Below, piece after piece: positions 25,401-34,066 of a DNA stretch of 64,000 nt (position 1 is the stretch's first letter; every line of letters begins with the position of its first letter). The position numbers and the translations under genes are program-made. Source of the DNA: Candidatus Nitrososphaera gargensis Ga9.2. Its GTDB lineage: Archaea > Thermoproteota > Nitrososphaeria > Nitrososphaerales > Nitrososphaeraceae. The notes below the pieces were generated by a model. The model searched no databases. It saw nothing but the letters and a program-made list of their open reading frames with translations, and was not told where the DNA came from. The stretch is taken from assembly GCF_000303155.1 (NCBI RefSeq), contig NC_018719.1:2232001-2296000 (forward strand), read 5' to 3'.

Positions 25401-25940
25401 TCAGTGCGCATGAGGTGGTGGTGCGCTTCCCTTTGCCAAAGCTTCGTTGAACGTTCCTGAAGCCTTTTCATGGAACTCTAGATTCGACTGGTCTACCTTA
25501 ATTGCTTGGGGAGGACATACAGAGACGCATGCCATGCACCATATGCAGTCGTGCTCCCTTATAGGATCAGACTTGTCGGTGTAGTCCTTGCGCTCTTCCT
25601 TGACAGTGCTGCCCGTTCCCGCACTAGTGGCGTTCTGCATCTGTATTGCCGGCACGTCCTGCTCGGTCCTATACCACTGGAACACCTGCACGGGGCAGGC
25701 TTCGATGCACGCGCCGTCAGCTATGCACGAGTCCCAGTCGACTGCCACCATCGTGCCGTGCACTCCAAGCGGCATGTACTCCTCACCCCGGGCCTTGTAC
25801 GCTGCCTGTACCTCTTCGTTGGTAGAGGTCTCTGCGTCGGACCTCCCCGGGCCCCATACAAAATGAAAATGCTCGCCATCTGCATGCTGGTGCTTGCCAA
25901 TTACTTCATGCTTTCTCGGAAACTCGGGATCGATCGGCAT
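25401..25940 (-). CDS. Zinc-type ferredoxin with two Fe-S cluster motifs
   Basis: A 179-residue ferredoxin. The ATG at 25940 gives PIDPEFPRKHEVIGKHQHAD, which matches the start of zinc-containing archaeal ferredoxins, so I prefer it over the ATG at 25958. The N-terminal part carries His residues for the structural zinc (KHQHADGEHFHF). Cluster motifs are CIADGACIEACPVQVF (first) and CIWCMACVSVCPPQAI (second). The DGACIEACP motif with Asp or Gly in place of one Cys often means a 3Fe-4S cluster in such proteins. It carries low-potential electrons in the cytoplasm, for example for 2-oxoacid oxidoreductases. An insertion of about 30 residues lies between the motifs. Confidence 0.9.
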   Translation of the reverse strand: MPIDPEFPRKHEVIGKHQHADGEHFHFVWGPGRSDAETSTNEEVQAAYKARGEEYMPLGVHGTMVAVDWDSCIADGACIEACPVQVFQWYRTEQDVPAIQMQNATSAGTGSTVKEERKDYTDKSDPIREHDCIWCMACVSVCPPQAIKVDQSNLEFHEKASGTFNEALAKGSAPPPHAH

Positions 25941-26057
25941 AGAGAGAGATCTGTACAACAGGGTCTATAATGGTTGTAGTGTACATAGCAATCAACTGCG
26001 CTCATTGTTGCATAAAGGCTCCCCAGACAGGGCGGTAAAAATAGAGAGATGGAGAAG

Positions 26058-26339
26058 CTAATCCTCAGGCAGAGGATCGTTCCTGCTTACCCTGTATGCA
26101 AACACATCATTGAAGCGCATGCCAAGGATCACGTTGCGGCCCACGGCGATTATCTTTTCCTTTGGAACTACGAACCTATAGTCAAAGTGGCCGTCAACGA
26201 TTATCCGGGTACCTGTCTCCTTTATCACGTGCCCCACGTGCTCTTCATCTTGAGTCCTGACCCCTTTGTTAAAAAGCGAAGTCGGGTACTTACCTTCGTA
26301 CGTTGCTAGATCAATTCTTGTAGTATCTGGAATTGCCAT
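26058..26339 (-). CDS. Small PRC-barrel-like protein
   Basis: A 93-residue protein with a beta-rich core: FNKGVRTQDEEHVGHVIKET, then GTRIIVDGHFDYRFVVPKEK and IIAVGRNVILGM. The spacing of Gly and His-Val-Gly recalls PRC-barrel or DUF2171-type small barrels, but the match is loose. It has no signal peptide. It is an isolated gene with a 470-bp non-coding region on its upstream side. Confidence 0.55.
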   Translation of the reverse strand: MAIPDTTRIDLATYEGKYPTSLFNKGVRTQDEEHVGHVIKETGTRIIVDGHFDYRFVVPKEKIIAVGRNVILGMRFNDVFAYRVSRNDPLPED

Positions 26340-26500
26340 CGATACTATAGATTGATGAGTTTGAAGATTAATTGTGCTGGGCAGGAGTTCATATTGCGCA
26401 CAGGCTGGCAGAATAATCGCCCCGGCGGGTGTCCACTCTAATCAGTTTATGATTAATCAAAAACAGTTTTGACAAGGGCTAATGACCTATGGGGGTCAAC

Positions 26501-26602
26501 TGTTTGACGACAGCCAGACCGGCGGGACCAGCTCCTCATATAGGTGTGGCTGTCAAGGCGAGATACTTCACACAAACTTGGCGTTTCCAAGGAGCTGGTT
26601 CC
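26501..26602. other. Interleaved inverted repeats (possible pseudoknot RNA or element remnant)
   Basis: Two exact complementary pairs interlock: GACAGCCA (26509-26516) with TGGCTGTC (26547-26554), and ACCAGCTCCT (26527-26536) with AGGAGCTGGT (26590-26599). The order open-A, open-B, close-A, close-B is that of a pseudoknot. It lies in the non-coding region 26340-26815, where no protein gene is seen. It might be a structured RNA, a regulatory leader or the end of a lost mobile element. Confidence 0.3.
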
Positions 26603-26815
26603 TTCCTTTATCATTTAGTTCAAGGCACAACAGAGTAATTTGAACGCTAGCCGTGACAGGCTGTGTCCAGCTTCAAAAACTGAAGGCGACTTTTATTATT
26701 ATTGTGCGACAGCTCGTGCTACTACAACTCGTCATCCGTCTAGTTTTTGGCTGTGTTTTGGCGTTCTGAAATGTAGTTTTACGTATATTACAGTCCTAAA
26801 CTAAGGCAACAAGAA

Positions 26816-28034
26816 ATGTCAGCAGATAATAATAACAATAATAGTAAGAAGAACGTCAGGTTCGTGACGCTGGCAGGCATACTTGCTTTTGGGCTCTTGG
26901 CTTCCGGTTTGATTGGAAGCCAGATGCTAAACTTGGCAGTAGCGCAGACCGGCAGCAGCAACGGTGGATAGGAAAGAACCGTAACCAGCATAGATGACAT
27001 TGACTGCGATAAGGTAAAGTCGGTAGTCCATTACGTGGATGATAATACAGTCGTGGCAGAGCCGACAAGTAGCACAAACACCAGTGAGCTGATTTCAGCA
27101 CCATTTGGAACGTTGACGGTTTCCACCTCTGGCACGGCTATAACCAAAGTGCGGCCAGACAAGTTCTCAGTAACTGTGGGAGTTGAAACGAACGGCACGA
27201 TTGCCGGGGAAGCGGCGTCAAATAATGCAGACTTGATCGCAGCAGTCATTGCCGCGCTAAGGAACCTTGGCACAGCAGAAGACGAGATCAGCACAAGGCA
27301 GTACAATGTCTATCCGGTGTATTCACGCAGCGATCCTGTAAACGCATGTATGGTGCTGCCGGGCAACCCAGTTCCGCCGGAGTGCTATGTAAGCGGCGAA
27401 ATGGTCAGCTACAAGGCAGTCAACACAGTCACTGTTATTACGCTTGACGCAGATGGCGACGTGGATGCCGGAGAAGTAATTTGATACAGCAATTGAAGCT
27501 TGAGCAAACAACGTCAACGGAGTGTACTTCTTCATCTCTGCTGAAAGGCAGGAAGAAATACGCGACAGCCTGATTGTCGACGCAATCGCCAATGCAAGAC
27601 ACAGAGCAGAGGTCACAGCCGAAGCGGTAGGAATGAGCATCTATAGAATCCAGTCTATCAACCTCAACTACGTCTACTTCCCGGTGTTCAGCCGAGGCAT
27701 CGCTGCTGCAGAGCCGGTGGCAACTCCAATCCTGCCGGGCGAACAGCAGGTATCATCCATGACCGTCAACATCGTCTTTTACATGAGCGGCGCAGCAGTA
27801 TCATCAGGAGGCAGCGAGGATGATGGCGGCGGCTCATTTGGCTTGACAGAGCCAGCGATGGAGTTCCTCCTATCGAAACTGCCCGAGCTTGGCATCCAGA
27901 TCAAGGACAAGCTTAATGTACACATGGATCAGGTAGTTCACATCAGCGAAAACGAATACCATGTGGAGTTTAGCGTGCGGGACGTCAACGGCCAGATGCA
28001 CGATGCACACATCGAGGTAGTGGATGGAATGTAG
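26816..28034 (+). pseudogene. SIMPL-domain (DUF541) exported protein gene with three lesions
   Basis: The gene starts at ATG 26816 with an Asn-rich N-terminus and a signal peptide (FVTLAGILAFGLLASGLIGS). In-frame TAG at 26969-26971 follows, then the same frame continues through FGTLTVSTSGTAITKVRPDK, the usual opening of the SIMPL domain, to 27484. An extra T near 27480 shifts the frame; the next frame reads DTAIEA, a TGA where Gly is expected, then ANNVNGVYFFISAERQEEIR and NARHRAEVTAEAVGMSIYRI, ending at 28034. A C-terminal domain (about 27840-28034, ISENEYHVEFSVRDVNGQ) is added. Two stops and one frameshift show inactivation or base-call errors. SIMPL proteins are exported and of uncertain role. 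Confidence 0.78.
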
Positions 28035-28115
28035 CCGTGGCAATACTGGATGGGGAGTCCATCCTCTAACTCTTTTTTGGCATATGCAAAAATATAGGAA
28101 AGATCCGCGGAGTTA

Positions 28116-28835
28116 GTGATGACCAAGTTTCCAACTTATGGCATGGCAGGGATTGGCATTGCAGCTGCCATCGGGTTTGTCTTTGCGCTTTCATTTGTCA
28201 GCAACAACAATGCTGCTGTTGAAACTGGCGGCAGAGAAGAAGATGCCGGCTTGCTAAGTTCAGAGCCGTCATCGCTTCTCGTGCAGCACAAGTCTGGAGG
28301 AGACCAAGGCATGGCGGCAGAGAGAACACAAGCAGAAGATGATGGAATGCCACCATCTGCTGAGGGCGACAATGCCAGCATGATGATGCAACAGCAAAAG
28401 GCAACAACATCGCCGGCACTACTAACGCTGGCATCAATCACAGCATCAGACGGGATCACCGGGGAGGCGATTGGCGACGTCGTGCCAGAGATGCAGTTTG
28501 AAATGCACAGGCCGGTGTTCATCAAGTCCAGCTTCGTCAATGCCAACGACGCTCCATTGCCAAGCCACCTTATAACAATGGGCATAGGCAGCAAGAACGA
28601 TAGCTCGGCAACTTTTGAAGAGCAGGACCAGTTGTTGTACCAGCAGGCTGCCACGTTCCACGGCGACATTGGCGCAAACGGCAGCGTTGAACTGGAGCTC
28701 TACTGGAACCCCGCAAGCCCCGGCGAGTATGCCCTGTTGCTGTTCTCGGTAGCTCCCGAAGATCTGGCTTCTTCCGGCGAGCCGATAAGACCAGTTGAAT
28801 CAATACCGATTAGAGTAGTCCAAAATACCTCGTGA
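28116..28835 (+). CDS. Exported or membrane-anchored protein of unknown function
   Basis: A 239-residue protein (second ATG at 28119 is equally possible). A hydrophobic segment at about residues 9-29 is a signal or anchor. A disordered stretch rich in Glu, Gly, Gln and Met follows (about 35-95). The folded part from about residue 100 (LLTLASITASDGITGEAIGD, PSHLITMGIGSKND, GSVELELYWNPASPGEYALL) looks like an all-beta Ig-type domain. No family is recognised. It follows the SIMPL pseudogene by 80 bp. Confidence 0.68.
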   Translation: MMTKFPTYGMAGIGIAAAIGFVFALSFVSNNNAAVETGGREEDAGLLSSEPSSLLVQHKSGGDQGMAAERTQAEDDGMPPSAEGDNASMMMQQQKATTSPALLTLASITASDGITGEAIGDVVPEMQFEMHRPVFIKSSFVNANDAPLPSHLITMGIGSKNDSSATFEEQDQLLYQQAATFHGDIGANGSVELELYWNPASPGEYALLLFSVAPEDLASSGEPIRPVESIPIRVVQNTS

Positions 28836-28847
28836 GGCAGATTGATC

Positions 28848-29333
28848 TTATTCTCTATGCTCATCCTTGCCGCCGGCTCGTAATCTTCTTGATTCTTCGC
28901 GTGTCTGAGCTATGAGTTCTGTAGTTGCGGTAAGAAGAAAATCTAGTTCGCTGTCAGAGTAGGAAGATAAGAGCTTGTGCATCCTTTTGTGGAGAGGCAC
29001 AAAGATCGTTTCAATTTTCCTTTCCAGTTTCTTGTTCCTGACAGGCTCGACGATAGTCCGGCGCCTATCCTTTGGATCGTCTGTTCTTTTTACATAGCCG
29101 GCTTGTTCCAAGCGGTCGATAATTCCTGTTACTGCGCCAGTGGTCAGGCCAGTCAGCTCAGCAAGCCTGCCAGCAGGCATAGCTCCAAAGCGGTGGACAA
29201 GACCCAGGCATTTATGGTCAGTAATGTGAAGGCCGAGTACATCTGCTACGCCCTGATGGAACATTACTGTTTCAGCGGACATTTCGCCAAGCTTCTCAAT
29301 TATAGCTTGGATAGTCTGCTCTCGCTCTTTCAT
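28848..29333 (-). CDS. MarR-family transcriptional regulator
   Basis: A 161-residue regulator with the MarR winged helix: CLGLVHRFGAMPAGRLAELT, GLTTGAVTGIIDRLEQAGYV as recognition helix, and KRTDDPKDRRRTIVEPV as the wing. Long N- and C-terminal helices make the dimer. It is divergent from the membrane-protein gene at 29400, and a perfect inverted repeat lies at that gene's transcription start (29381-29399). It most likely represses its neighbour and perhaps itself; such regulators respond to small aromatic compounds or oxidants. Confidence 0.9.
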   Translation of the reverse strand: MKEREQTIQAIIEKLGEMSAETVMFHQGVADVLGLHITDHKCLGLVHRFGAMPAGRLAELTGLTTGAVTGIIDRLEQAGYVKRTDDPKDRRRTIVEPVRNKKLERKIETIFVPLHKRMHKLLSSYSDSELDFLLTATTELIAQTREESRRLRAGGKDEHRE

Positions 29334-29357
29334 AACTAGTAATCAAGATAGAGAAAC

Positions 29358-29370
29358 AGATAAATATATT
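29358..29370 (+). promoter_or_regulatory. TATA box of membrane protein 29400
   Basis: AGATAAATATATT is an archaeal TATA box about 30-40 bp before the ATG at 29400. It predicts a start of transcription inside the inverted repeat just downstream. Confidence 0.55.
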
Positions 29371-29380
29371 AGTTTATAAT

Positions 29381-29399
29381 TATCTTAGTGGCTAAGATA
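29381..29399. promoter_or_regulatory. Palindromic operator, probable MarR site
   Basis: TATCTTAG-TGG-CTAAGATA has perfect 8-bp arms around a 3-bp spacer, directly before ATG 29400 and after the TATA box. A dimeric MarR protein bound here would block transcription. A half-site TATCTTG (plus-strand CAAGATA, 29344-29350) lies at the MarR start and may allow autoregulation. Confidence 0.65.
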
Positions 29400-29996
29400 A
29401 TGAGCCAACGAGTTAAACCCAGCAGGAGAAACTTCAGATGCATGTTATCAGTTGGGCTGGCTGCTGCAACACTTGCGCTGGTCTTGACTTATGTTCTAGG
29501 TGCTCAAGTGTTGCTGCAGACGCCCTATGCGGAGCCAGCCCACAATCTGTTCATGTCACTTGTGCAAGGAATAGTCGGGGGCCACTCGTCGATGGCACAG
29601 CTGCACGGCGGCTCAGCGCCGGATTCACAGTCACAAGCAATGCCAGAGTCAGAGTCGCAGATGCAGGAAATGAACCGAGGGATTTTAGGAAATAACATGC
29701 TAGGCAGCCCAGCGGGAATGGCGGCAGCGGGGCTTGCGGCAGTGACGCTCATAGGCATCATTCCACTTGCAGCAGCTGCCTTTGTCATATCGTGGAAGCA
29801 GAGGTCATTCGTAGTGGCGGGGTTGCTGGCAGCAAGCGGTATTATCCTTATGATACTGCCTCTAGCGAACATGAACTTTGCCATTCCGGGTCCAATTATT
29901 GGAGTCGTCGTTGGGCTTGCGATTCTTGGGCTTGGAGTGGCAAAGGGCATTACATCGGCCAGGACGGCAGTGGCAACAACTACTACCACTAGATAA
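29400..29996 (+). CDS. Four-helix membrane protein under MarR-type control
   Basis: A 198-residue membrane protein. I use the ATG at 29400; a GTG at 29388 lies inside the operator palindrome. It has a first hydrophobic segment (LSVGLAAATLALVLTYVLGA), an extracytoplasmic loop rich in Ser, Gln and Met (SQSQAMPESESQMQEM), and three more helices (AAAGLAAVTLIGIIPLAAAA; SFVVAGLLAASGIILMILPL; IIGVVVGLAILGLGVAKGIT). The Met/His-containing loop could bind copper, but this is a guess. It is divergent from and probably controlled by the MarR protein. Confidence 0.65.
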   Translation: MSQRVKPSRRNFRCMLSVGLAAATLALVLTYVLGAQVLLQTPYAEPAHNLFMSLVQGIVGGHSSMAQLHGGSAPDSQSQAMPESESQMQEMNRGILGNNMLGSPAGMAAAGLAAVTLIGIIPLAAAAFVISWKQRSFVVAGLLAASGIILMILPLANMNFAIPGPIIGVVVGLAILGLGVAKGITSARTAVATTTTTR

Positions 29997-30080
29997 TAAC
30001 CCCTTCCTTTTCTTAACAAAATTAAGAAGTTGTAGAAACTATTCTCATCTTATTTAAGTAAAGTTATCTATTATTGATAT

Positions 30081-30563
30081 ATGACAAGTGCTTCCTCAAT
30101 GGGAAATGGGGCACAGGCACGAAGGGCAATGATGAGCAAAGAGCAGGTCGCCCAAACTCTCAAGGATATAGCCAGAAGAATCAGAGAAGAGTCAGTTAGG
30201 ATGAAGGAGACTGTAAGGTTCATGCGCGAAAGCGGTGCCATAGAAGAATTAACAGATGCGGTCAAGGAGGCGACGATAGCAGCACGTGACGCATCAAAGG
30301 AGATTAACCAAACGGCAAGAGAGTTGAAAGAACGCGGCATTATTAGGGATACTGCTACCGCTGTCGACGAGACTACAAGGACTGCAAAGGACACAGTACA
30401 GACTGTGAGTGAAATATCTGAAGAGGCAAGACAGGCGGCTCCTGAAACAGCAGCCGGAGTTGCAAAGGCAGCTGAAACGGTGAAGGAAGACACTCGAGTT
30501 GCAGCAGAAAAGGCCAGAGAGAAATTGACAAAAGGCGAAGGAGAGGCCACTACTACTGCTTGA
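30081..30563 (+). CDS. Coiled-coil protein of unknown function
   Basis: A 160-residue, almost fully helical protein: TLKDIARRIREESVRMKETV, ELTDAVKEATIAARDASKEI, TARELKERGIIRDTATAVDE and repeated Ala/Thr/Glu/Lys heptads to the end. It lacks signal peptide and membrane helix. The pattern resembles the signalling coiled coil of methyl-accepting proteins or LEA-type stress proteins, without their defining motifs. A TATA-like CTTATTTAAG lies at 30049-30058. Confidence 0.65.
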   Translation: MTSASSMGNGAQARRAMMSKEQVAQTLKDIARRIREESVRMKETVRFMRESGAIEELTDAVKEATIAARDASKEINQTARELKERGIIRDTATAVDETTRTAKDTVQTVSEISEEARQAAPETAAGVAKAAETVKEDTRVAAEKAREKLTKGEGEATTTA

Positions 30564-30644
30564 TGATAATAATGGAAAAAGAGAACTGCATAAAAAGAAG
30601 ATGATGGCTAGATCATATCGTGGATAAGGTGCAAATAGAAAGGT

Positions 30645-30854
30645 ATGCCCCATGACAGCAGCAACAGACTGCACAACAACAATAATAGTAGCGCTGACCT
30701 TGCTGCTCTTACGGCAGCGGCAGGGATACTGGGATTTATTACTGCTGGGATGTTATGGTATCACCTTTTTTCCTCTGACGATTCAAGAAGAAGAAAGAAG
30801 CTATTCAAGAAAATGAAGTACTACCGGAGCAGTCTCTTAAGAGAGATGACGTAA
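30645..30854 (+). CDS. Small single-helix membrane protein
   Basis: A 69-residue protein with an Asn/Ser-rich N-terminus, one membrane helix (LAALTAAAGILGFITAGMLW) and a very basic tail (SRRRKKLFKKMKYYRSSLL). The positive-inside pattern supports a real protein. No family is recognised; it follows the coiled-coil gene by 80 bp and may share its transcript. Confidence 0.5.
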   Translation: MPHDSSNRLHNNNNSSADLAALTAAAGILGFITAGMLWYHLFSSDDSRRRKKLFKKMKYYRSSLLREMT

Positions 30855-31021
30855 AACACGGCAATTAGCAAATAGCATTTTGACACAGTTCTTTGTATAC
30901 AGGTACATCTGTGTATCCATCTGGAACAAAATCTATTCTAGACAGAGCATGTACACATTTTGTTTTTTTTTACAATTGTAAGATACACCCTTTATCTATC
31001 AAGAACTGCACAACTTTAGTA

Positions 31022-31805
31022 ATGCAAAAAGGCTCGCATCATTCTGACGCACATGTGGGACATTCGCAAGGCGGAGGATATGATATCGGCCTGTGGACAG
31101 ACCCTGCAAACCTGCAGTCTAGTAAGTCATCCGAATTAAGCATGATCGTAACTGAGCAGCAGACAGGCGGCAGAGTCGGACAGTTCGAAATTATCCACGA
31201 CAAGCTGATGCACCTAGTTGTGGTGAGCGATGACCTTTCCTATTTTGCACACGTACATCCAAAGTTCAATGATAGGGAGAAGGTGTTTGCCATTACTCAT
31301 ACTTTTCCTGCAGCTGGAAGATACAGGATGTGGGTTGATGTTAAGCCGAAAGGCGCGGGGCAGTTGATAAAAAAGTTTGACCTCAATGTTGACGGCAAGC
31401 CAGCTCGTCAGCCTATTCCTATTGTGGCAGACAGGAATTTTGCCAAGGACATTGTAGCGGCAGGCGGACAGAAACATTATCGGGTCCAGCTAAAGGTTCC
31501 TGAAAGGATCAATGCAGGCAAGGATACCGAAATCATGTTCGAGCTTTCAGACTCGCAGGGCAGACCAATTACTGATCTTGAGCCTCTCATGGCAGCAGGC
31601 GGGCATTGTGTGATCATCAGTTCTGATGCAGAGGTTTCTCCATGTCCATCCTATCGAGGAGGTGGATGCAGGATGGCGCGGCGGGCCAAAAGTGGTTTTT
31701 AGGACCAACTTTCCATCGCAGGGTCTGTATAAAACATGGGGACAGTTTCAGCACAGAGGAAACATCATTACTGTTGACTTTGTACTGCAGGTAAAAAATG
31801 ATTGA
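31022..31805 (+). pseudogene. Frameshifted HVHP-motif protein
   Basis: From ATG 31022 the frame encodes a His-rich start (GSHHSDAHVGHSQGGG), then SELSMIVTEQQTGGRVGQFE, LMHLVVVSDDLSYFAHVHPK and a beta-rich middle part to about residue 200 (PLMAAGGHCVIISSDAE). Near 31629 the frame shifts: the true continuation is RFLHVHPIEEVDAGWRGGPK and VVFRTNFPSQGLYKTWGQFQ to a TGA at 31803-31805, while the open frame runs into nonsense and stops at 31702. The two FxHVHP motifs mark a repeated Ig-like fold seen in putative metal- or copper-binding proteins. No signal peptide is visible. One lesion only, so a base-call error is possible. Confidence 0.7.
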
Positions 31806-31815
31806 AATCAGGATA

Positions 31816-31838
31816 AGCGCGGGGAGTGGGATTCGAAC
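31816..31838. repeat. attL: 23-bp copy of the tRNA-Ser 3' end
   Basis: These 23 bp (AGCGCGGGGAGTGGGATTCG plus AAC) are identical to 50551-50573, which is the 3' end of the tRNA-Ser gene (T-arm and acceptor strand, minus orientation). Similarity ends abruptly on both sides, and the rest of a tRNA is absent here. This is the far attachment site left by integration into the tRNA gene. Confidence 0.88.
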
Positions 31839-31987
31839 ATTCATTCGGTAGTTCGGTGTTCACAAGCGTAATACAGTGTGCTTAGCTTTAAAACTTTTGG
31901 TTATGCTGCCGTTACGACATCCAAGAATAAAAACCATGTTATTGGACAGCTTTCCTGAATGATTCTTGAAGTAGCATCGCGTACGCA

Positions 31988-32641
31988 CTATTCCTTTATC
32001 TTTTTGAGTTCCCTGTAAAGCAAGGTTCCCAGGTCAGAAACTTCGGTATAGCTAAGTCGTTGTTCATATTCGTATCTTGGACATAGACAAGTGTAACATT
32101 CGCCGCGAGGCTGGCCAAATTCGTGCATTATCTCTTGGTGTCCGCACTTGCAAATGTCCGTTGGCTCATTGGCAATACTTGGATGTTCTCTTTCGGGATA
32201 CGGTTCTTTCAGACTCATCTTTGCTCTTATCTCTTTGACCCTTTTTTGACGAACCACATTGGTGTCAAATCCTTTGAAGGAAGAATAGATAAACAAAGCT
32301 GCATAATAAAAGCCGAATAGAAATTTAGCATCTGCAAGCCTGGCATAGTGTGTTGCAGCATCGATTGTCAACTGAACAGACTGGAGGCGGTCGTCCAAGG
32401 CCGCTTGCTCTACTATGTAATCTATGGTTTCGCTAGCTTTTTTATTACTATCTTTCAGCAAGAGTTTGCTATAATCTTTGAAATTGAAGCGCAAAAGCGA
32501 GTCTCCCGACTTTAGTCGCTTCTTGTGAGCTGAACAAACGTAGGCAACAGTTGTAAAGTCATCCAACTCTTTGAATATGCCAACTTTCCTTGCTATCGTC
32601 CCTTTATTCTTGCAGCCGTCTATGATGCATGCTTTTGTCAT
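31988..32641 (-). CDS. Two-zinc-motif protein of unknown function
   Basis: A 217-residue protein. The N-terminal part has ACIIDGCKNKG and VCSAHKKR, giving a CxxxxC/CxxH metal site. The middle is helical (TIDYIVEQAALDDRLQSVQL, FGFYYAALFIYSSFKG). The C-terminal part carries a second cluster: CKCGHQEIMHEFGQPRGECY followed by TCLCPRYE, similar to short treble-clef fingers. It is the first gene inside the left end of the element. Probably DNA- or RNA-binding; function unknown. Confidence 0.6.
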   Translation of the reverse strand: MTKACIIDGCKNKGTIARKVGIFKELDDFTTVAYVCSAHKKRLKSGDSLLRFNFKDYSKLLLKDSNKKASETIDYIVEQAALDDRLQSVQLTIDAATHYARLADAKFLFGFYYAALFIYSSFKGFDTNVVRQKRVKEIRAKMSLKEPYPEREHPSIANEPTDICKCGHQEIMHEFGQPRGECYTCLCPRYEYEQRLSYTEVSDLGTLLYRELKKIKE

Positions 32642-32983
32642 AAGCCGTAGGACCGAATGCTAAGCAAAGAAGGCTGATAAGCAAGCTCTTTTAGCAAACT
32701 CGATGATGCTGAATGATACCTTTCAGGATATTCCCGAGCTTTTCGCAAATAACCTGAGGCCAAAGCCATTACGTCGAGTTCGTTCATGCAAAAGGCTTTC
32801 AAATAACAATCATAACAAAAATAACATACTACTTGAAGTATCTTCTTCCTCTTGGAAACGGGCTTTCGTCTTTGGCATCGAATATTCTCCGGCTGTTTGA
32901 ATTTGCTAATCTTCTATCATGTTTTCATAATTACAGGTGATGACGGACGCTACATGAAGTTTGATTATAGTGCCACAAATGAA
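32642..32983. other. Intergenic region within the mobile element
   Basis: About 340 bp. A 65-codon plus-strand frame (32703-32900) is Asn- and Ser-rich and shows no family pattern or ribosome site, so I do not call it. The promoter of the minus-strand zinc-motif gene should lie near 32650-32690. Nothing else is supported. Confidence 0.35.
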
Positions 32984-33718
32984 TTAGAATTTGCGCTTCT
33001 TACTTCTTGGCTTTAATCGCCTTACTTTTGTTAGGAACTGAGCACGAGCCATTTCAATGTACCATCCAAATTTTTGACCTAGGGGAAGGTTTTCCCAACT
33101 TGTTATGATTCTTCCTGCATAGGCCACCGCTTCATTCTTGCCATGAAAGGAAAACATTCTCCTCTTTACTCTAATGCTTTCGGTCTCCTTATAGCGTCCA
33201 TAGAATCTTTTAGGATTATAAAAAATTGTGAGCATGACTGGAACATAGTCCCTCAAAAACAGCTTCAGTTGTGCATAGTCAGATGGCTGCTCAAATAAAG
33301 GGGTGTTGGTAATCAATACAGAATCGTCTTTCATAAACTGGGAGCACTTGCTGATAACCTCTGCCTTCTTAAGATGATTTAGGTAAAAGATCATATTACA
33401 ACATATCACTATATCCGCGGGATAGAGGGTAGAGTCAACATACATAACGTCTTGGTTAAGGAAAAGATCTACATTCTGCATTGCTTCTTCCCTTACTGTT
33501 TGAGATAAATCAATTCCAATAGTACGGTTCTTTATTCCACTATTATCTAACATATTTTTCAGTTGCTTTGTAGCCACCGCAGTGGAGCACCCTATGTCCA
33601 CAATGACAATATCTCTTTTGTTTGAGGCTCGCAGATATTCAAGAACATGATCAACTACTCCTATCTCCTCATATCTCTCTGGATAGGTTAAGGTGGGCTT
33701 CCAATTCTTATCGAACAA
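32984..33718 (-). CDS. Class I SAM-dependent methyltransferase
   Basis: A 244-residue methyltransferase. Motif I is IVIVDIGCSTAVATKQL, motif II region is NRTIGIDLSQTVREEA, and motif IV is ADIVICCNMIFYLNHL, which lacks the NPPY of DNA amino-methyltransferases, so it more likely acts on a small molecule, lipid or protein. The C-terminal tail is very basic (VRRLKPRSKKRKF). It lies alone on the minus strand near the left end of the element and is A/T-rich. The substrate is unknown. Confidence 0.72.
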   Translation of the reverse strand: MFDKNWKPTLTYPERYEEIGVVDHVLEYLRASNKRDIVIVDIGCSTAVATKQLKNMLDNSGIKNRTIGIDLSQTVREEAMQNVDLFLNQDVMYVDSTLYPADIVICCNMIFYLNHLKKAEVISKCSQFMKDDSVLITNTPLFEQPSDYAQLKLFLRDYVPVMLTIFYNPKRFYGRYKETESIRVKRRMFSFHGKNEAVAYAGRIITSWENLPLGQKFGWYIEMARAQFLTKVRRLKPRSKKRKF

Positions 33719-33799
33719 TCGACTTGGTTACTCACAAATTACACGAACGAACTATAAAAGATAGTCCCAGCTATCGGTGGGATGCCATAGTTTTTCCTT

Positions 33800-34003
33800 C
33801 TATTCTTTTTTGTTAGCTAGGTAGCTTACCGTTAACATGACAGCTGCCAAACCGGATGCAAGCCCAAGAATGGTCACCAGCATGTTCCATTGGATCAAGG
33901 CCATGAATACTCCTTGTACGTTTGGGTTAAGCACTGCTAGAGTTCCCACCAGCAATCCCACCACTATGATAGCAAGCGCTGCGAGCTGATGCTTTAGGCC
34001 CAT
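33800..34003 (-). CDS. Small two-helix membrane protein
   Basis: A 67-residue protein with two hydrophobic helices (LAALAIIVVGLLVGTLAVLN and MLVTILGLASGLAAVMLTVS) and a basic end ANKKE. Small membrane proteins of this shape are common in mobile elements, where some act as toxins or holin-like effectors; there is no direct evidence here. It is divergent from the AbiEi-like gene with 167 bp between them. Confidence 0.6.
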   Translation of the reverse strand: MGLKHQLAALAIIVVGLLVGTLAVLNPNVQGVFMALIQWNMLVTILGLASGLAAVMLTVSYLANKKE

Positions 34004-34066
34004 GTTCTATTATAACAATGAGGCAAGTTTTACTACAGCGCGAAATGTTCCGCCGAAAATGTCGAA

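Noticed and set aside
26969-26971. Pyrrolysine or other recoding of the TAG in the SIMPL gene
   Set aside because: The same gene also has a frameshift and a TGA, so decay or sequence error explains it more simply.
31816-31900. Possible second tRNA gene
   Set aside because: Only the 23-bp 3' end matches; there is no anticodon arm or 5' acceptor strand, so it is an attachment-site copy.
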